A DNA stretch of 10,655 nt from positions 1-10,655 of the forward strand of contig JAKOGH010000127.1 of NCBI GenBank assembly GCA_024811115.1, given 5' to 3'. A model generated the notes under the pieces. That model did not search any database. It was not told the DNA's origin and was given only the letters and a program-made list of their open reading frames with translations. Position numbers and translations under genes: made by a program. Shown here in pieces: positions 1-8,438 of the stretch; within the stretch, counting starts at the first letter, position 1; each line of letters begins with the position of its first letter. The DNA is from Terana coerulea. Its lineage: Eukaryota; Basidiomycota; Agaricomycetes; Polyporales; Phanerochaetaceae.

Positions 1-1133
1 GTGTCGTCGGCTTGCATGTAGTATGAAGAGTATTTGCGCTTGGTTTCTAAGCTTACTGTGCAAGTACTCACACTTGACACTTGGATTAGTGTCCGCGAAC
101 ACACTTTGGGTCATGCACGGTACTCACTTGTCGTCGTGCTTTTGGTAGATCGGTCTCCCGCGAGTCGTGGAAAATGAGCGGTCATCCTACACAAGGGCAC
201 GAAGTCGCTCGAGCTATACACGAGTGAAGCCTATTCTAGGCACCTGCAATACTCTTCAACCAAAATGAAGAGCACAGGGATAGAAGTTGTCTTAGAGGAA
301 TTCGAAATTCTCAACACGTGCTACTACTGATATGGCTACGAGTTACCAGTGTTCTGCTGTTTGATTCGCTGCGTCTACCTAATTTCGGTTGCAGCTTGAC
401 TCTAAGGGACACGAGCCCAAAGAGCGCCTGTCTCGCCTTCCGATTACCGCCTTTACTAGCTTCCCACACCCAAGGGTGCGCCAAAGGTTCCCAGCCGATC
501 AAAGAGCACCGGATTAGGGTGTCTAAGGTACAGCTATCCGAGATGAAGCTCGGAACCGTTGAGTTGGATCAACGAGGTACTGTTTGGGTAACTAGTCGCT
601 GTGTGCACGGGGTAACAACACAGGGGATAGTCAATACCGAGGGTTCACGGGCCGTTCCCTTGCGGGTGATTACGGTCCGGTGTACTAGGGTCTAAACTCA
701 ATCTACACGATCCTCCTATACAGGACGGACCAGGCGACGGGTGGGTGTTCTGGGTAGAACAGGTGAAGCAACGAGAGATCGTCGCAGGGTAGGATAGTCT
801 CGAGCTTATGTCAACAACAACTAGTACAACTGTACCAGGTGCGACGCTCTCAACTGGGGACGGAAATAGTGGTGCAGTCTCCGAGTAACTAGCTGGGGAA
901 CAGACCAGCTCGAGACTGGCTTTCTGTTGCAGACGGTAGCTACTTATACAGGTGTAGTCCTAAACTGTACAGTACCACCCGGTATCCCTCGTGTATGTAC
1001 TAGAGCGGTCCAGAACAATAGAGAAACATACGGAAACCACGAGTATCGATGAAAGAACAATAGATAGGGGTAGAAGACAATGGAAATGAAAAGAATACCC
1101 TAGAGACGCCCAGAAGTTCATGACAGACCTGAC
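1..1133. other. No supported gene; unexplained 5' region
   Basis: I find no gene here that I can support. The longest open frame is plus-strand 318-695 (125 codons). It has no recognisable domain, and the opposite strand is also open over 311-502, as expected by chance. A short frame from an ATG at about 808 begins with a Ser/Thr-rich stretch and stops after about 26 codons. Splice-like acceptors at 1101-1103 (CCCTAG) and 1124-1126 (ACAG) lie just before the ankyrin gene, so the right edge could contain part of an upstream exon. No tRNA, rRNA or long repeat is visible. Confidence 0.5.
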
Positions 1134-2007
1134 ATGTTGCACTTATTGAACGATCCATTGAAGCATGCCGCGCTTTTGTGGTGCATCAAAGACCCAGAGA
1201 AAGGCCTTCAAATGATGTCTTTCCTCCTGGAATGTGGCGTCGATCCATACTACGTGATGGTTCCAAATGGGTATGTATGTGGTACTACTGCAGAGTGCCA
1301 GTGGTTACTCACTGTACCTCAGGTACAATGTCGTATCCCTTCTCATTTACTTCAACTGTTGGCGGGTTTGGGATCAACCCGGCCGGAAATTCTCGTCGTG
1401 GCTCTGTGGAAGCAAGCTTGCCAATGACGTGCTGCGGTCGATCTTTCACAGAGACGCGATCGACGCTATAGAGGACTACTGCGATGAGGGACCACACAAC
1501 GCGTATGAAGGGTGGGACAGGATCGTGCTCGGGCTCACGGACGAGCCTAACAACATCGACATCCGGTACATCGCGTCGCACGTGCAGTGGGGCCCGGAGC
1601 CTCTCGACATCGCCGTCGAGTACGCGCCGGATGTCGTCCCCGATCTGATCGCCACAGGAAAGTACGACGACTGCATCCGGCACGGCTCGTCGCTCCATTT
1701 AGCCGTGTGCCACAACAGTATTACCGCGGTCGCCCTGCTCATCGAGGCCGGCGCGGACGTGAACTGTCGGAGCGAACGGTGGGACGGGATGGCACCTATC
1801 CACATGATAGCAGAAGAGGCGGACTACAAGCTGCTGAAGGAGTTCGCACGCGTCGCAGGTGACAGTATGGATTGGGCACTCCGTACTCTGGACGGACGGA
1901 CGGCGCTGGAGATCGCGAAGGAATCATCCTGGTTGAGAGAGCTCACCCCTAGTACGGCCAGCGCTCTGCTGGCTTCTCTGGAGTACGGAAGGCTGGTGGA
2001 GAACTGA
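1134..2007 (+). CDS. Ankyrin-repeat protein, two exons
   Basis: Exon 1 is 1134-1270 and exon 2 is 1323-2007. They are joined by a 52-nt intron (1271-1322) with donor GTATGT, a CTCAC branch-like site and acceptor CTCAG. The joined product is 273 residues. Residues about 11-40 look like one degenerate ankyrin repeat (LLECGVDP). A clear repeat starts at SLHLAV and runs through ALLIEAGADVN, followed by a weaker one (APIHMIAEEADYKLL, then GRTALEIAKE). Ankyrin repeats bind protein partners; no catalytic domain, signal peptide or membrane segment is seen, so the role is unknown. Third-position GC is high in exon 2 (about 1550-1800), as expected for real coding sequence. The start is uncertain: the frame is open back to 1104 and acceptor-like sites occur there, so an upstream exon may exist. 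The gene converges on a minus-strand gene model ending at 2191. Confidence 0.75.
1271..1322 (+). other. Intron of the ankyrin gene
   Basis: This 52-nt GT-AG intron (GTATGT...CTCAG, with TTACTCAC as likely branch site) joins plus-strand frame 3 to frame 1. Without it neither open frame gives a full protein. Its size matches the other introns in this window. Confidence 0.75.
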
Positions 2008-2032
2008 AACTTCATGCACACAGTACTCCCTT

Positions 2033-2067
2033 TCACAAGCCAATGCATTTGTATAATTGGCTTGTGA
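2033..2067. repeat. 12-bp perfect stem-loop after the ankyrin stop
   Basis: The arms TCACAAGCCAAT (2033-2044) and ATTGGCTTGTGA (2056-2067) are perfect reverse complements around an 11-nt loop. The hairpin starts 26 nt after the ankyrin stop codon, in the 183-nt gap between two convergent genes. It probably lies in the 3' UTR, where it could influence RNA 3' end formation or stability. It could also be a small mobile-element remnant. Confidence 0.75.
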
Positions 2068-2190
2068 TGAAGATTCCAATTCAATGAATCTACATGTCAT
2101 TCCATGCGCATCAACTACTGCTCATGCGGTCTGTACTGCCGTCTCAATTTGTCTGCGCGGCCTTCTCATGACTGTCCTGCAAGCCAAATG

Positions 2191-3107
2191 TCATGGGTAA
2201 GGGGAGATGTAGCATTGAGCAGTCTGATGTCTGCGAGCACAACCTGTCAGCGAATGAACCATACCAGAACGAAGAGAATGCTCACCCTTCGTCAGTCCTG
2301 ATGACGTAGACGATGGAGCCAGCATCAGTTGTTGTGGCGACGAGCAGAAGATCTTCATGGTTGTGAAGTACCATGCTTGTGGTACTCTCAATCACCGGGA
2401 TACGGTGGAGGAGAACTCCGCGAACCTCCAATGGCACACGGCTATTATTGGTAAGGAGGTCGACGGGTTGCACTTGCAGATGTGAGAGCGTGGGACATCT
2501 GGTGGGGATCTAAAGGGGAGAAATCAGTAACTGGAAAGCTTATCAGAGGGAGGAGAAGAACTCACCTGGTTGGCGAGCGTAGTACTTTTCACCTCACTCG
2601 CTTCGAGTGCTGTGGAGAAGCCCTATATCGATACTTGAAAAGAGGCACGTCAGCTGCAAGATCATGCTATACTGGCAAAAACTTACCTCAGGAATAACAC
2701 GGCGCGTTTCATGATAGGGGCTGTAGTGGAAGTGTCTTTTGCTTTCATGTGGCGTGTATGGCGGGGAGGTTCGCGGTTGCTTGGTGGCCACAAGCTGCTG
2801 ACCTTCTCGACGATTCTTGGGCCTGCATCGATAGTCAGCGTGAGCATATATTGCGAGATCGTGAGCATACATACGGTGGATGAAGTGGCCCATTGCGGCT
2901 TGCTATGTATTTGATGAGCGAAATTGCTGGATGTGTTTGGAGCAGCCTAAACATACGCATGGTTGTTATATCGTCTGCGAGGGGCCATAAACCTGCGCGG
3001 CGGGGTCTGGAGGATGGCACTGGCATTCTTGGGCGTTGGTGCCGTCGGTCTTCCATGGCTTGCTCCGAGGCGGCGGCGGCGTCCGGAAGTTGGAGGGCAC
3101 CAGCCAT
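2191..3107 (-). CDS. Hypothetical spliced gene, product unknown
   Basis: Five exons on the minus strand can be joined in one frame: 3107-2875, 2822-2687, 2622-2566, 2509-2286 and 2230-2191, giving about 229 residues. The introns are 52, 64, 56 and 55 nt. Donors are GTATGT, GTAAGT, GTGAGT and GTGAGC; CTGAC or CTGAT branch sites are visible. An optional in-frame 54-nt intron (2956-2903, GTATGT...CATAG) may also be removed from exon 1. The best-looking coding segment is exon 4 (2509-2286), which contains PVIESTTSMVLHNHEDLL and SIVYVIRTDEG. I do not recognise a family. For intron 2 the nearer acceptor (TTTTCAAG) would give an early stop; only the later TATAG keeps the frame, which is a weakness. 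The 5' end abuts a palindrome and the first about 45 residues are low-complexity, so the true start is uncertain. It could be a relic gene. Confidence 0.4.
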
Positions 3108-3127
3108 CGAGATTCGGGTGCAGCAGT

Positions 3128-3174
3128 AGTGTAGGGCAAATTTGACAACGCGTTTGCCAAATTTGCCCTACGCT
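3128..3174. repeat. 47-nt near-perfect palindrome
   Basis: The 17-nt arms at 3128-3144 and 3158-3174 match at 16 of 17 positions (core TAGGGCAAATTTG / CAAATTTGCCCTA). The 13-nt loop contains ACGCGT and is itself nearly self-complementary, so the whole unit could extrude as one hairpin. It sits just upstream of the minus-strand hypothetical gene. It resembles the tip of a foldback or MITE element, but I see no target duplication. Confidence 0.8.
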
Positions 3175-3575
3175 ACCCAAAGCAGACGGGTTCGTCGCGC
3201 TGCGGTGGGTTCGCCATTGCACAGGCATATAGCTTCGAGCTGCAGGGTCGAGTGAAGACTCGTTAGTGACATAGTGCCAGACACGTGCTGTGACTTACAG
3301 TAAATGTCTTTGCGCACTGCGGATAAGCTAACTTCCGTGCGCAGGGATCTGGCTCACGTAGTCGATAGATGCTGTGTGACCAGACGGGTTCGGTTTTATA
3401 GAGGTTCCCTGTCGCAACTGCACTATTTTGCTCAGAAGGCTGTCGGAAATTCCATATTTGGCTCGCGAGCAGGCCGCTTCGAGACGCCCTCGGCATCGGC
3501 CTCACGCAGCCTCACAGACGCCAAGTACGATCATGAGCGGCCGAGAAGGGCGCCTGGCTCGAGATGGCTCGCGAT
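3175..3575. other. Intergenic, no supported gene
   Basis: Open frames exist on both strands (for example 3304-3594 plus and 3263-3505 minus). None has a recognisable domain or convincing splice structure, and they overlap antisense. The 3440-3575 part is GC-rich. I see nothing further in it. Confidence 0.5.
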
Positions 3576-3931
3576 TAGTGATTGGCAAGGGTAAACCCTC
3601 CATGCTTAGAGGCTAACCCTTACCCTTACCTTCAAAACCCTTACCCTCATGAAGGGTAAGGGTTAGGGGCTACCCTTCAAACCCTTGCCAAAATGGGCAG
3701 AAAATGGTGCTTTGAGTGCTTTTTCATTCAATCATAATGTCAGCCTTCTATTTGAGTAGCTTGCATTGATATAGAAAGCACTCACAACACTTGTAGCTCT
3801 ATCTAGCAACATGTCTGGTATTTGCATGCAGACCCCTGCCAGACGAGGGTTAACTTTCTTCAACCCTTACCCTTACCCTTCATACCCTTACCCTTAACCC
3901 TCCGAGGGTTTGCAAACCCTGCCTATCACTA
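3576..3931. mobile_element. hAT-like MITE with CCCTTA repeats
   Basis: The ends are inverted: the left starts TAGTGATTGGCAAGGGT and the right ends ACCCTGCCTATCACTA. TAGTG-type termini followed by GGCA suggest the hAT superfamily. Between them are two clusters of CCCTTA/TAAGGG hexamers (about 3582-3692 and 3844-3922) around an AT-rich core with no coding frame. Inner inverted repeats include a perfect 14-bp pair, TAACCCTTACCCTT (3614-3627) with its complement (3652-3665), and the 16-bp palindrome AGGGTTTGCAAACCCT (3905-3920). The layout parallels the 660-bp element at 6455. I could not find an 8-bp target duplication (left flank CTCGCGAT, right flank TAGCCTGT), so the copy is old, rearranged, or its ends are misplaced. 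Confidence 0.6.
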
Positions 3932-4149
3932 TAGCCTGTGAACGCCCATTTGCTCGTGGTCTTTGAGTTTGTGTTTTGACTTACTAGCTCATCCTACTAA
4001 TAATACCCCATATTACTAGCAACCCGGGAGTATAGCAGCTCGAAGTCAGCAAAGGAGTGAGCAATATAACTGTGTAGTCGCAGGAGAAATGCTCAAGTGC
4101 TTAAGATGTGGATATATTTATGGTCGTTACATATACCCATATGACTGCC

Positions 4150-4346
4150 TGGCGCAGTGGTTTTATTGTAGTAGTTATTCCTACCTTGCGCACGTGCGCA
4201 GTAGTCACTGGTTTGAATCAGTAGACGCTTCTCCCAGTAGTAAAGTCAATGTTTCAGTAATTGAGATCTGAGAACATGCAAGTAAGAAATCACAGGCAAA
4301 TGAAGCAGTAACAAATGAGTGTAAATACTAGTAAGTAAGTAAGTAA
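4150..4346 (+). repeat. Possible tRNA-derived SINE-like remnant
   Basis: TGGCGCAGTGG (4150-4160) fits the Pol III A box, and GGTTTGAATC (4210-4219) fits a B box with one change from the usual GGTTCGAATC. The B box sits in a 4-bp ACTG/CAGT stem like a T arm. The acceptor and D stems do not pair, so it is not a functional tRNA. A short simple repeat, (GTAA)4, at 4331-4346 could be the 3' tail of a SINE. No flanking duplication was found. Confidence 0.25.
4187..4200. repeat. 14-bp perfect palindrome TGCGCACGTGCGCA
   Basis: A perfect palindrome centred on CACGTG (an E-box core). It lies between the A-box-like and B-box-like motifs. It might be a transcription factor site or a chance GC-rich hairpin. 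Confidence 0.6.
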
Positions 4347-4975
4347 AATACGATCACCGAAGTAGCTACTACAGCAATAATGATAAGAAAACCAGTGTAA
4401 GCTTGCGACCAAATTTTTAACCGTTGCGCATTATCTGATGATAGGCGCTTCGATCATGGGCAGCTCGAGATGCGCTCATGACTGATTTCACCTCCCTCGT
4501 GAGCCCGGTTCTGGCTCAGGGCCTCATGAGCGCTCACGGCCGCTCGGGAGTCTCCGAATATTTTTCCGACAGCATATTCAGCGGCGGTGCAAATGAGGCG
4601 CATTCGCGAAGTTCCTGTGCAGTAGCTTTCAGCGCATACAGTGAAAAAGACAAACAGCGCCTTTTATGGGTATATTGGCTGAACTCCTTGGGCCCTGGTT
4701 ACCACGAGCGTAATATTGACAATAAATCCGCGAGCATGAGTACAATATGGCGAGACGTTGGCGGGGCGGTAGGATATTGTCCGAGTCGTACTGCAGTGGC
4801 TCATGCTGTGATATAGGTAGGTGACGTGGTCTTTGTTTAAGACAAGGCGCGCTCTGGCTTCCGGGGCGTTCTGAATTGTGCGGGTTGATCTCATCAGAGG
4901 CGGGGATGATGGCGCAACCCATTTCTGGAAAGTAGGCGGGAACGCCACAATGCGGAGGGCGCTTATTCCGCTCGG
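4347..4975. other. No supported gene; weak open frames
   Basis: The plus frame 4478-4816 (112 codons) and the minus frame 4629-5168 (179 codons) overlap antisense and show no recognisable domain. The minus frame runs into the inverted-repeat element at 4984-5363, so at least part of it is not a conserved protein. I see no convincing splice structure and no RNA gene. Confidence 0.45.
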
Positions 4976-4983
4976 GATGTTGC

Positions 4984-5363
4984 AGGACCCCGCCTAATGC
5001 CTCCAGAGGTGCGATCCTAGGGTGCCCGAAATTTGGCCAAAAACGAAGCGACCCCTCAGGGAGGTATGCCCTAAACCTGGCCCCAGCTGGCAAAAACCTT
5101 GCATGTACCACTGCCCGAAACCGACCGCTTTTGGAGCACATCCGCCCAAGAATTGAGCAAAAATGCATTTGTGAGGCATGTTTTGGGGCGCTCAGTCGCT
5201 AGGCGTGAGAATATGGCCCGAATTGGCGCTACGACCTGTGCCTGGAGCAGGGTATCAGGCCTGATGTCCGAAAAACCAGGATTTTAGCTCAAATCTCCCT
5301 GCCCGAAATTGGCCAAAATTAGGTAAATCTGGGATCGCACCTCTGGCAGGATAAGGCGGTCCT
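4984..5363. mobile_element. 380-bp inverted-repeat element, 8-bp TSD
   Basis: The left end (AGGACCCCGCCTAATGCC...) and right end (...GGATAAGGCGGTCCT) form inverted repeats of about 32 bp. A perfect inner part is CCAGAGGTGCGATCC at the left with its complement at the right. Perfect 8-bp direct repeats GATGTTGC flank it at 4976-4983 and 5364-5371. It has no transposase, so it is non-autonomous. An 8-bp duplication is typical of hAT elements, and the inner CAGAGGTG resembles hAT termini such as that of Tol2, but the outermost AGGACC is not typical. The superfamily therefore stays open. The repeat continues as CAG after both TSD copies' last base on the left and right, so the TSD could be read as up to 10 bp. 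Confidence 0.75.
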
Positions 5364-5514
5364 GATGTTGCAGACGACAGAGGGAGTTCAGAGTAGGATA
5401 TTGTCCCCTACATGGCTGATTCAAACGGCTGGAGGCTTGTTACTTATTCAACACTATCATGTTACAAGGAGAGACCATAAGCATAAATAGTGTACCTTCC
5501 AAATGGTGCGAAGT

Positions 5515-5669
5515 ACTGTACTTTACCGACCAAAGCGGCGGTTACAGGTCACACCCATTTTCAGTCGACCCCGCCATTAATGATTTTCTTTCGATTTTCG
5601 GCGATTTTGGGGATTCGTCGGCGAAAATGAATTTGGGCGCTTCTGACGCTTTGGTCGTTAAAGTACAGT
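5515..5669. mobile_element. 155-bp MITE with 23-bp inverted ends
   Basis: The terminal inverted repeats at 5515-5537 and 5647-5669 match at 22 of 23 positions (ACTGTACTTTA then C or A, then CGACCAAAGCG). The interior has no coding capacity. The target duplication is unclear: GAAGT precedes the left end (5510-5514) and recurs at 5671-5675, one base beyond the right end. The element lies 77 nt past the stop codon of the minus-strand membrane protein gene, probably in or near its 3' UTR. Confidence 0.75.
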
Positions 5670-5746
5670 GGAAGTGTCACGCCAGGAGACCTTATTAGAC
5701 AATACCTGTATTACCACCAAAAACTATGTTCTCCACGGGAGCATGG

Positions 5747-7774
5747 TCAGCGACTTTTGTTGCACTTCAAATGGCTCCTCGATGGCATTTTCATAGCTTG
5801 TGGGAACTTGATACCGATGCCCTCGTTTGATCGGTTTATCGCAGCACTTGGCGTAGTAGAATCTGTGGTAGTTGTTTCGGCCGGGTTTTCTCTTACCACA
5901 AACATGCTGCTGACAGCCGCGTTATAGCGGTCAATGGCATCATGATGATTCCCCGGTACGGCGAGGCCTGCACTAACAAGCATGAGGATGGCTGTCGGCA
6001 CAAGACCCTACCAAAGATGTAAATACATTAGAAATGTATTGTGCCTTAGGAAAACTTGGCAAGCCAAAGGAAGCTTACGAAGAGCTGTGTCTGCGAGTCC
6101 AACACAATATGAGCGGCAGGATTATTGAGCTGCGTCAGGACAAGTGCGGTGGTCTATACGCAAAACCCAAAAATGAGCACCTCTGGTCGTACTGCCATAT
6201 TCACGCACTCACATTAGCGGCTGCGAGGACAGCGCCTGACTCGATTATCATGAGAGTCACATTCTTGGATGTAGCGCCTGATATTGTGGACGCCGCACCC
6301 AGTATCTTCTTGGTCCTCCACTGAAGATACCTGCAGTATACCTCATTAAATACAAGGGAGGCAACGCAGGACATATTGACGCTCACAGTAGGCGGCCTGC
6401 GATAAGACCACAGTTTATGGAAGTGTTTGTGAGAACAAGAGCAGCTGAAGGAGTTAGTGTTGCCGGTTCAGTTCAGTTCGGTTCGGGTCCATTTTGTCCG
6501 AACAGAACCAGAACCAAGTGTTTAGCAGCCGAACCTGAACCGAACTGAACTGAACCAGTATGAACTGGTTTGGTTGGTTCAGTTCAGGGTTCAAACTGGT
6601 TCGAACCATTGAACCATGTATATATCAGCTTTACTCTGTCAAATCAGTATAATTGCAATGGTAGATTATAATAGAGTTATATATTGACATCTAGAAGAGT
6701 TTGTATAGTGCAAAAGCCTTACATTATGATGTTTTGAAGCTCAGTGTCTGATAGAGGCTGCCAGTTGCCTTTTTGGCAGCTATTGATGGCATCATATATA
6801 CACCAAAACATAAGCAGAGTGACATTTGATGCTCAGTTTACAAGCACAACAATGAAAAAATAGTTTAGACATGCTATAGTAAGTAAGTTCATGTACTTTT
6901 CTCTATGAATCCCAGTACAAATGCACTACATAACATATACATGGTTCACGGTTCGAACCGGTTCGAACTTGGTTCGAGCGTGACAGCCATGCCCGAACCA
7001 AGAACCGAACCAAGTTATCTAGAGGCCGAACCAGAACCGAACCAAACTGAACCACGGTTCAGTTCGTGATTCTGGTTCTGAACCGCCGAACCGAACTGAA
7101 CTTCGGCAACACTAGAAGGAGTGGGCAGAAGGTTGCCCAGGTCACTGTAGGACGTCAACGCTGCCGTCCCAATCATTGAAATGACTAGATGTGTGGTCAG
7201 TACCTATTGAAACGTGACAATCCAGTGCTAGAACACCAGCGTACCGAAGTTGGCAACAGTGGATAACACGGGTATGACAGTGATCCACCACCGACGACCC
7301 CATACTATCCAAATCCTCCATATTAGGACGACGTCCGCCAGCACAAGCTATAGTGACGTTTAGAAACACTCAACATTGATGTGTTACTGTACCACTCACC
7401 ATTATTACGGCGCAGGCCTCGTTTGCCTGCGTGAAGCGTGCAGATGGTGCAATGACGTACATCTTGGCAACAACCACACAGATATGCGCTGTGCCAAGTA
7501 GGAAGAGAATAAGGGAAATTAAGAACAAATACTTGTGTGTACGTGAAAGCTTCTGCCGCGCGTTGCTGTACAGGGATTTGAGCTAAATGCGTGAACAGAA
7601 GACAAGAATATCGTACACAAGGCTGTATCCAATCATCATCATCGCAGCGCAGAATAATCCTAAAGTTTGTGCCTCTCAGTATTTTGTGATCAGTGAAGCA
7701 TAGAAGACGTTACCATATAGAAGTGTCTCGCTGAATAGGCTTAAGATGTACTGTTGCCGTAGAGTTAGAGCCAT
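5747..7774 (-). pseudogene. Seven-helix membrane protein, split by hAT MITE
   Basis: Eight exons on the minus strand: 7774-7714, 7659-7617, 7565-7400, 7347-7245, exon 5 (7184-7115 plus 6446-6387, with one 8-bp duplication discounted), 6330-6213, 6153-6079 and 6007-5747. The introns are 54, 51, 52, 60, 56, 59 and 71 nt, all GT-AG. The product is 318 residues. Hydrophobic segments lie near residues 10-35, 47-69, 85-107, 111-135, 148-167, 191-215 and 223-248. Motifs typical of a large basidiomycete family of multi-pass membrane proteins are visible: SETLLYG, LVLADVVLIWRIWIVWGRRW, LIAGRL and NVTLMIIESGA. The function of that family is unknown to me. The C-terminal tail of about 70 residues is Ser/Thr-rich and hydrophilic. 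The only lesion seen is a 660-bp transposon in codon 148 (TC|A). A TATA-like site lies about 90 nt upstream of the start. Confidence 0.9.
6455..7114. mobile_element. 660-bp hAT MITE with perfect 8-bp TSD
   Basis: Termini are TAGTGTTGCCG at the left and CGGCAACACTA at the right, classic hAT-type ends. Perfect 8-bp target duplications GAAGGAGT flank the element at 6447-6454 and 7115-7122. Long imperfect inverted arms (about 6455-6622 and 6936-7114) are built from degenerate GGTTCAGTTCGGTTC-like units, including the palindrome GGTTCGAACC at 6598-6607 and 6950-6959. The arms end in a perfect 12-bp pair, GAACCATGTATA (6611-6622) and its complement (6936-6947). The centre (6623-6935) is AT-rich and has no transposase, so mobility would depend on an enzyme encoded elsewhere. 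It sits inside exon 5 of the minus-strand membrane protein gene. The intact duplication suggests a recent insertion. Confidence 0.95.
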
Positions 7775-7863
7775 GGTCTCCAGGTGTACTCGGGAGTGCA
7801 AATGCGACTTCTGAAGGAATGACACGTCTCAATGCCCACATACCATGCACGAGCTGCCATGCT

Positions 7864-7869
7864 CTTATA
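7864..7869 (-). promoter_or_regulatory. TATA-like box of the membrane protein gene
   Basis: On the minus strand the sequence reads GATGTATAAGAGC, with TATAAG at 7869-7864. This is about 90 nt upstream of the ATG at 7774, a reasonable spacing for a fungal TATA box with a short 5' UTR. It is a motif match only. Confidence 0.4.
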
Positions 7870-8323
7870 CATCCAACATTTTAACGTTCGGTGAATTGTT
7901 ACGATCACGGGTAGTATCGCTGTGGCGTGGGCACCTTTCGCACCTACTTCTAAGTTCTCAGCAACATCTCCACAAGATGAGAGCTCCAAAAACACCATAC
8001 CGTATACGTCTTCATTTACGCAAGACTCGATTTCTCTACCAGGGCTACCTGATACCCCTGGATCGCGGTTTGTTCTGCATTCAATGAATGTGAGAAATTG
8101 CGGTCAATCCAAGAAAAGGTACGCTCTCGTCATAAGCACGGAGAACACATCGGGAGCCATTCTCTCACAAAAGCCTGTGCTGAGAATTACTCTCCATAGC
8201 GTGAGGATGGATGTGGAGCACTGTCAGCTATCAGTATCACGAACTGCACGCACCGGCACGCCTCTCGCATCGCACATGCCATGGCCCCAGAACGCAGCGT
8301 AGCGCTCTCCTTCAAAGCGAAAA

Positions 8324-8438
8324 TACAATATTCAGACACTGTTTACTTACCTCTGGATTGTAGAGCATGCGTCGAGCCTGACTGTGTCAGGGTGGATAAC
8401 CGCGATCCTTGTTCGGTTATCTGACGTTGAATATTGTA
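8324..8438. repeat. 11-bp inverted repeat pair
   Basis: TACAATATTCA (8324-8334) is repeated in reverse complement at 8428-8438, about 93 nt apart. It could be the ends of a very small element or paired regulatory sites; no target duplication is obvious. Confidence 0.4.

Noticed and set aside
318..695. 125-codon plus-strand open frame
   Set aside because: No recognisable domain, no splice context, and both strands are open over part of it; likely chance.
3580..3925. Interstitial telomere
   Set aside because: The repeats are short, degenerate, in both orientations, and use CCCTTA rather than CCCTAA; they sit within TAGTG-type inverted ends.
4141..4230. Functional tRNA gene
   Set aside because: Only the A-box, B-box and a 4-bp T-like stem are present; the acceptor and D stems do not pair.
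4629..5168. 179-codon minus-strand open frame
   Set aside because: It runs from unremarkable sequence into a transposon-like inverted-repeat element and has no family features.
6034..6324. Plus-strand 96-codon frame resembling a degenerate Copia integrase
   Set aside because: The minus strand here holds exons 6 and 7 of the membrane protein gene with proper splice sites and the family motif LMIIESGA, so the plus frame is an antisense shadow.
7566..7616. In-frame TAG stop within the second helix region of the membrane protein gene
   Set aside because: The stop lies inside a 51-nt GT-AG intron (GTACGA...TACAG). Removing it keeps the frame and gives a sequence that fits the family better.
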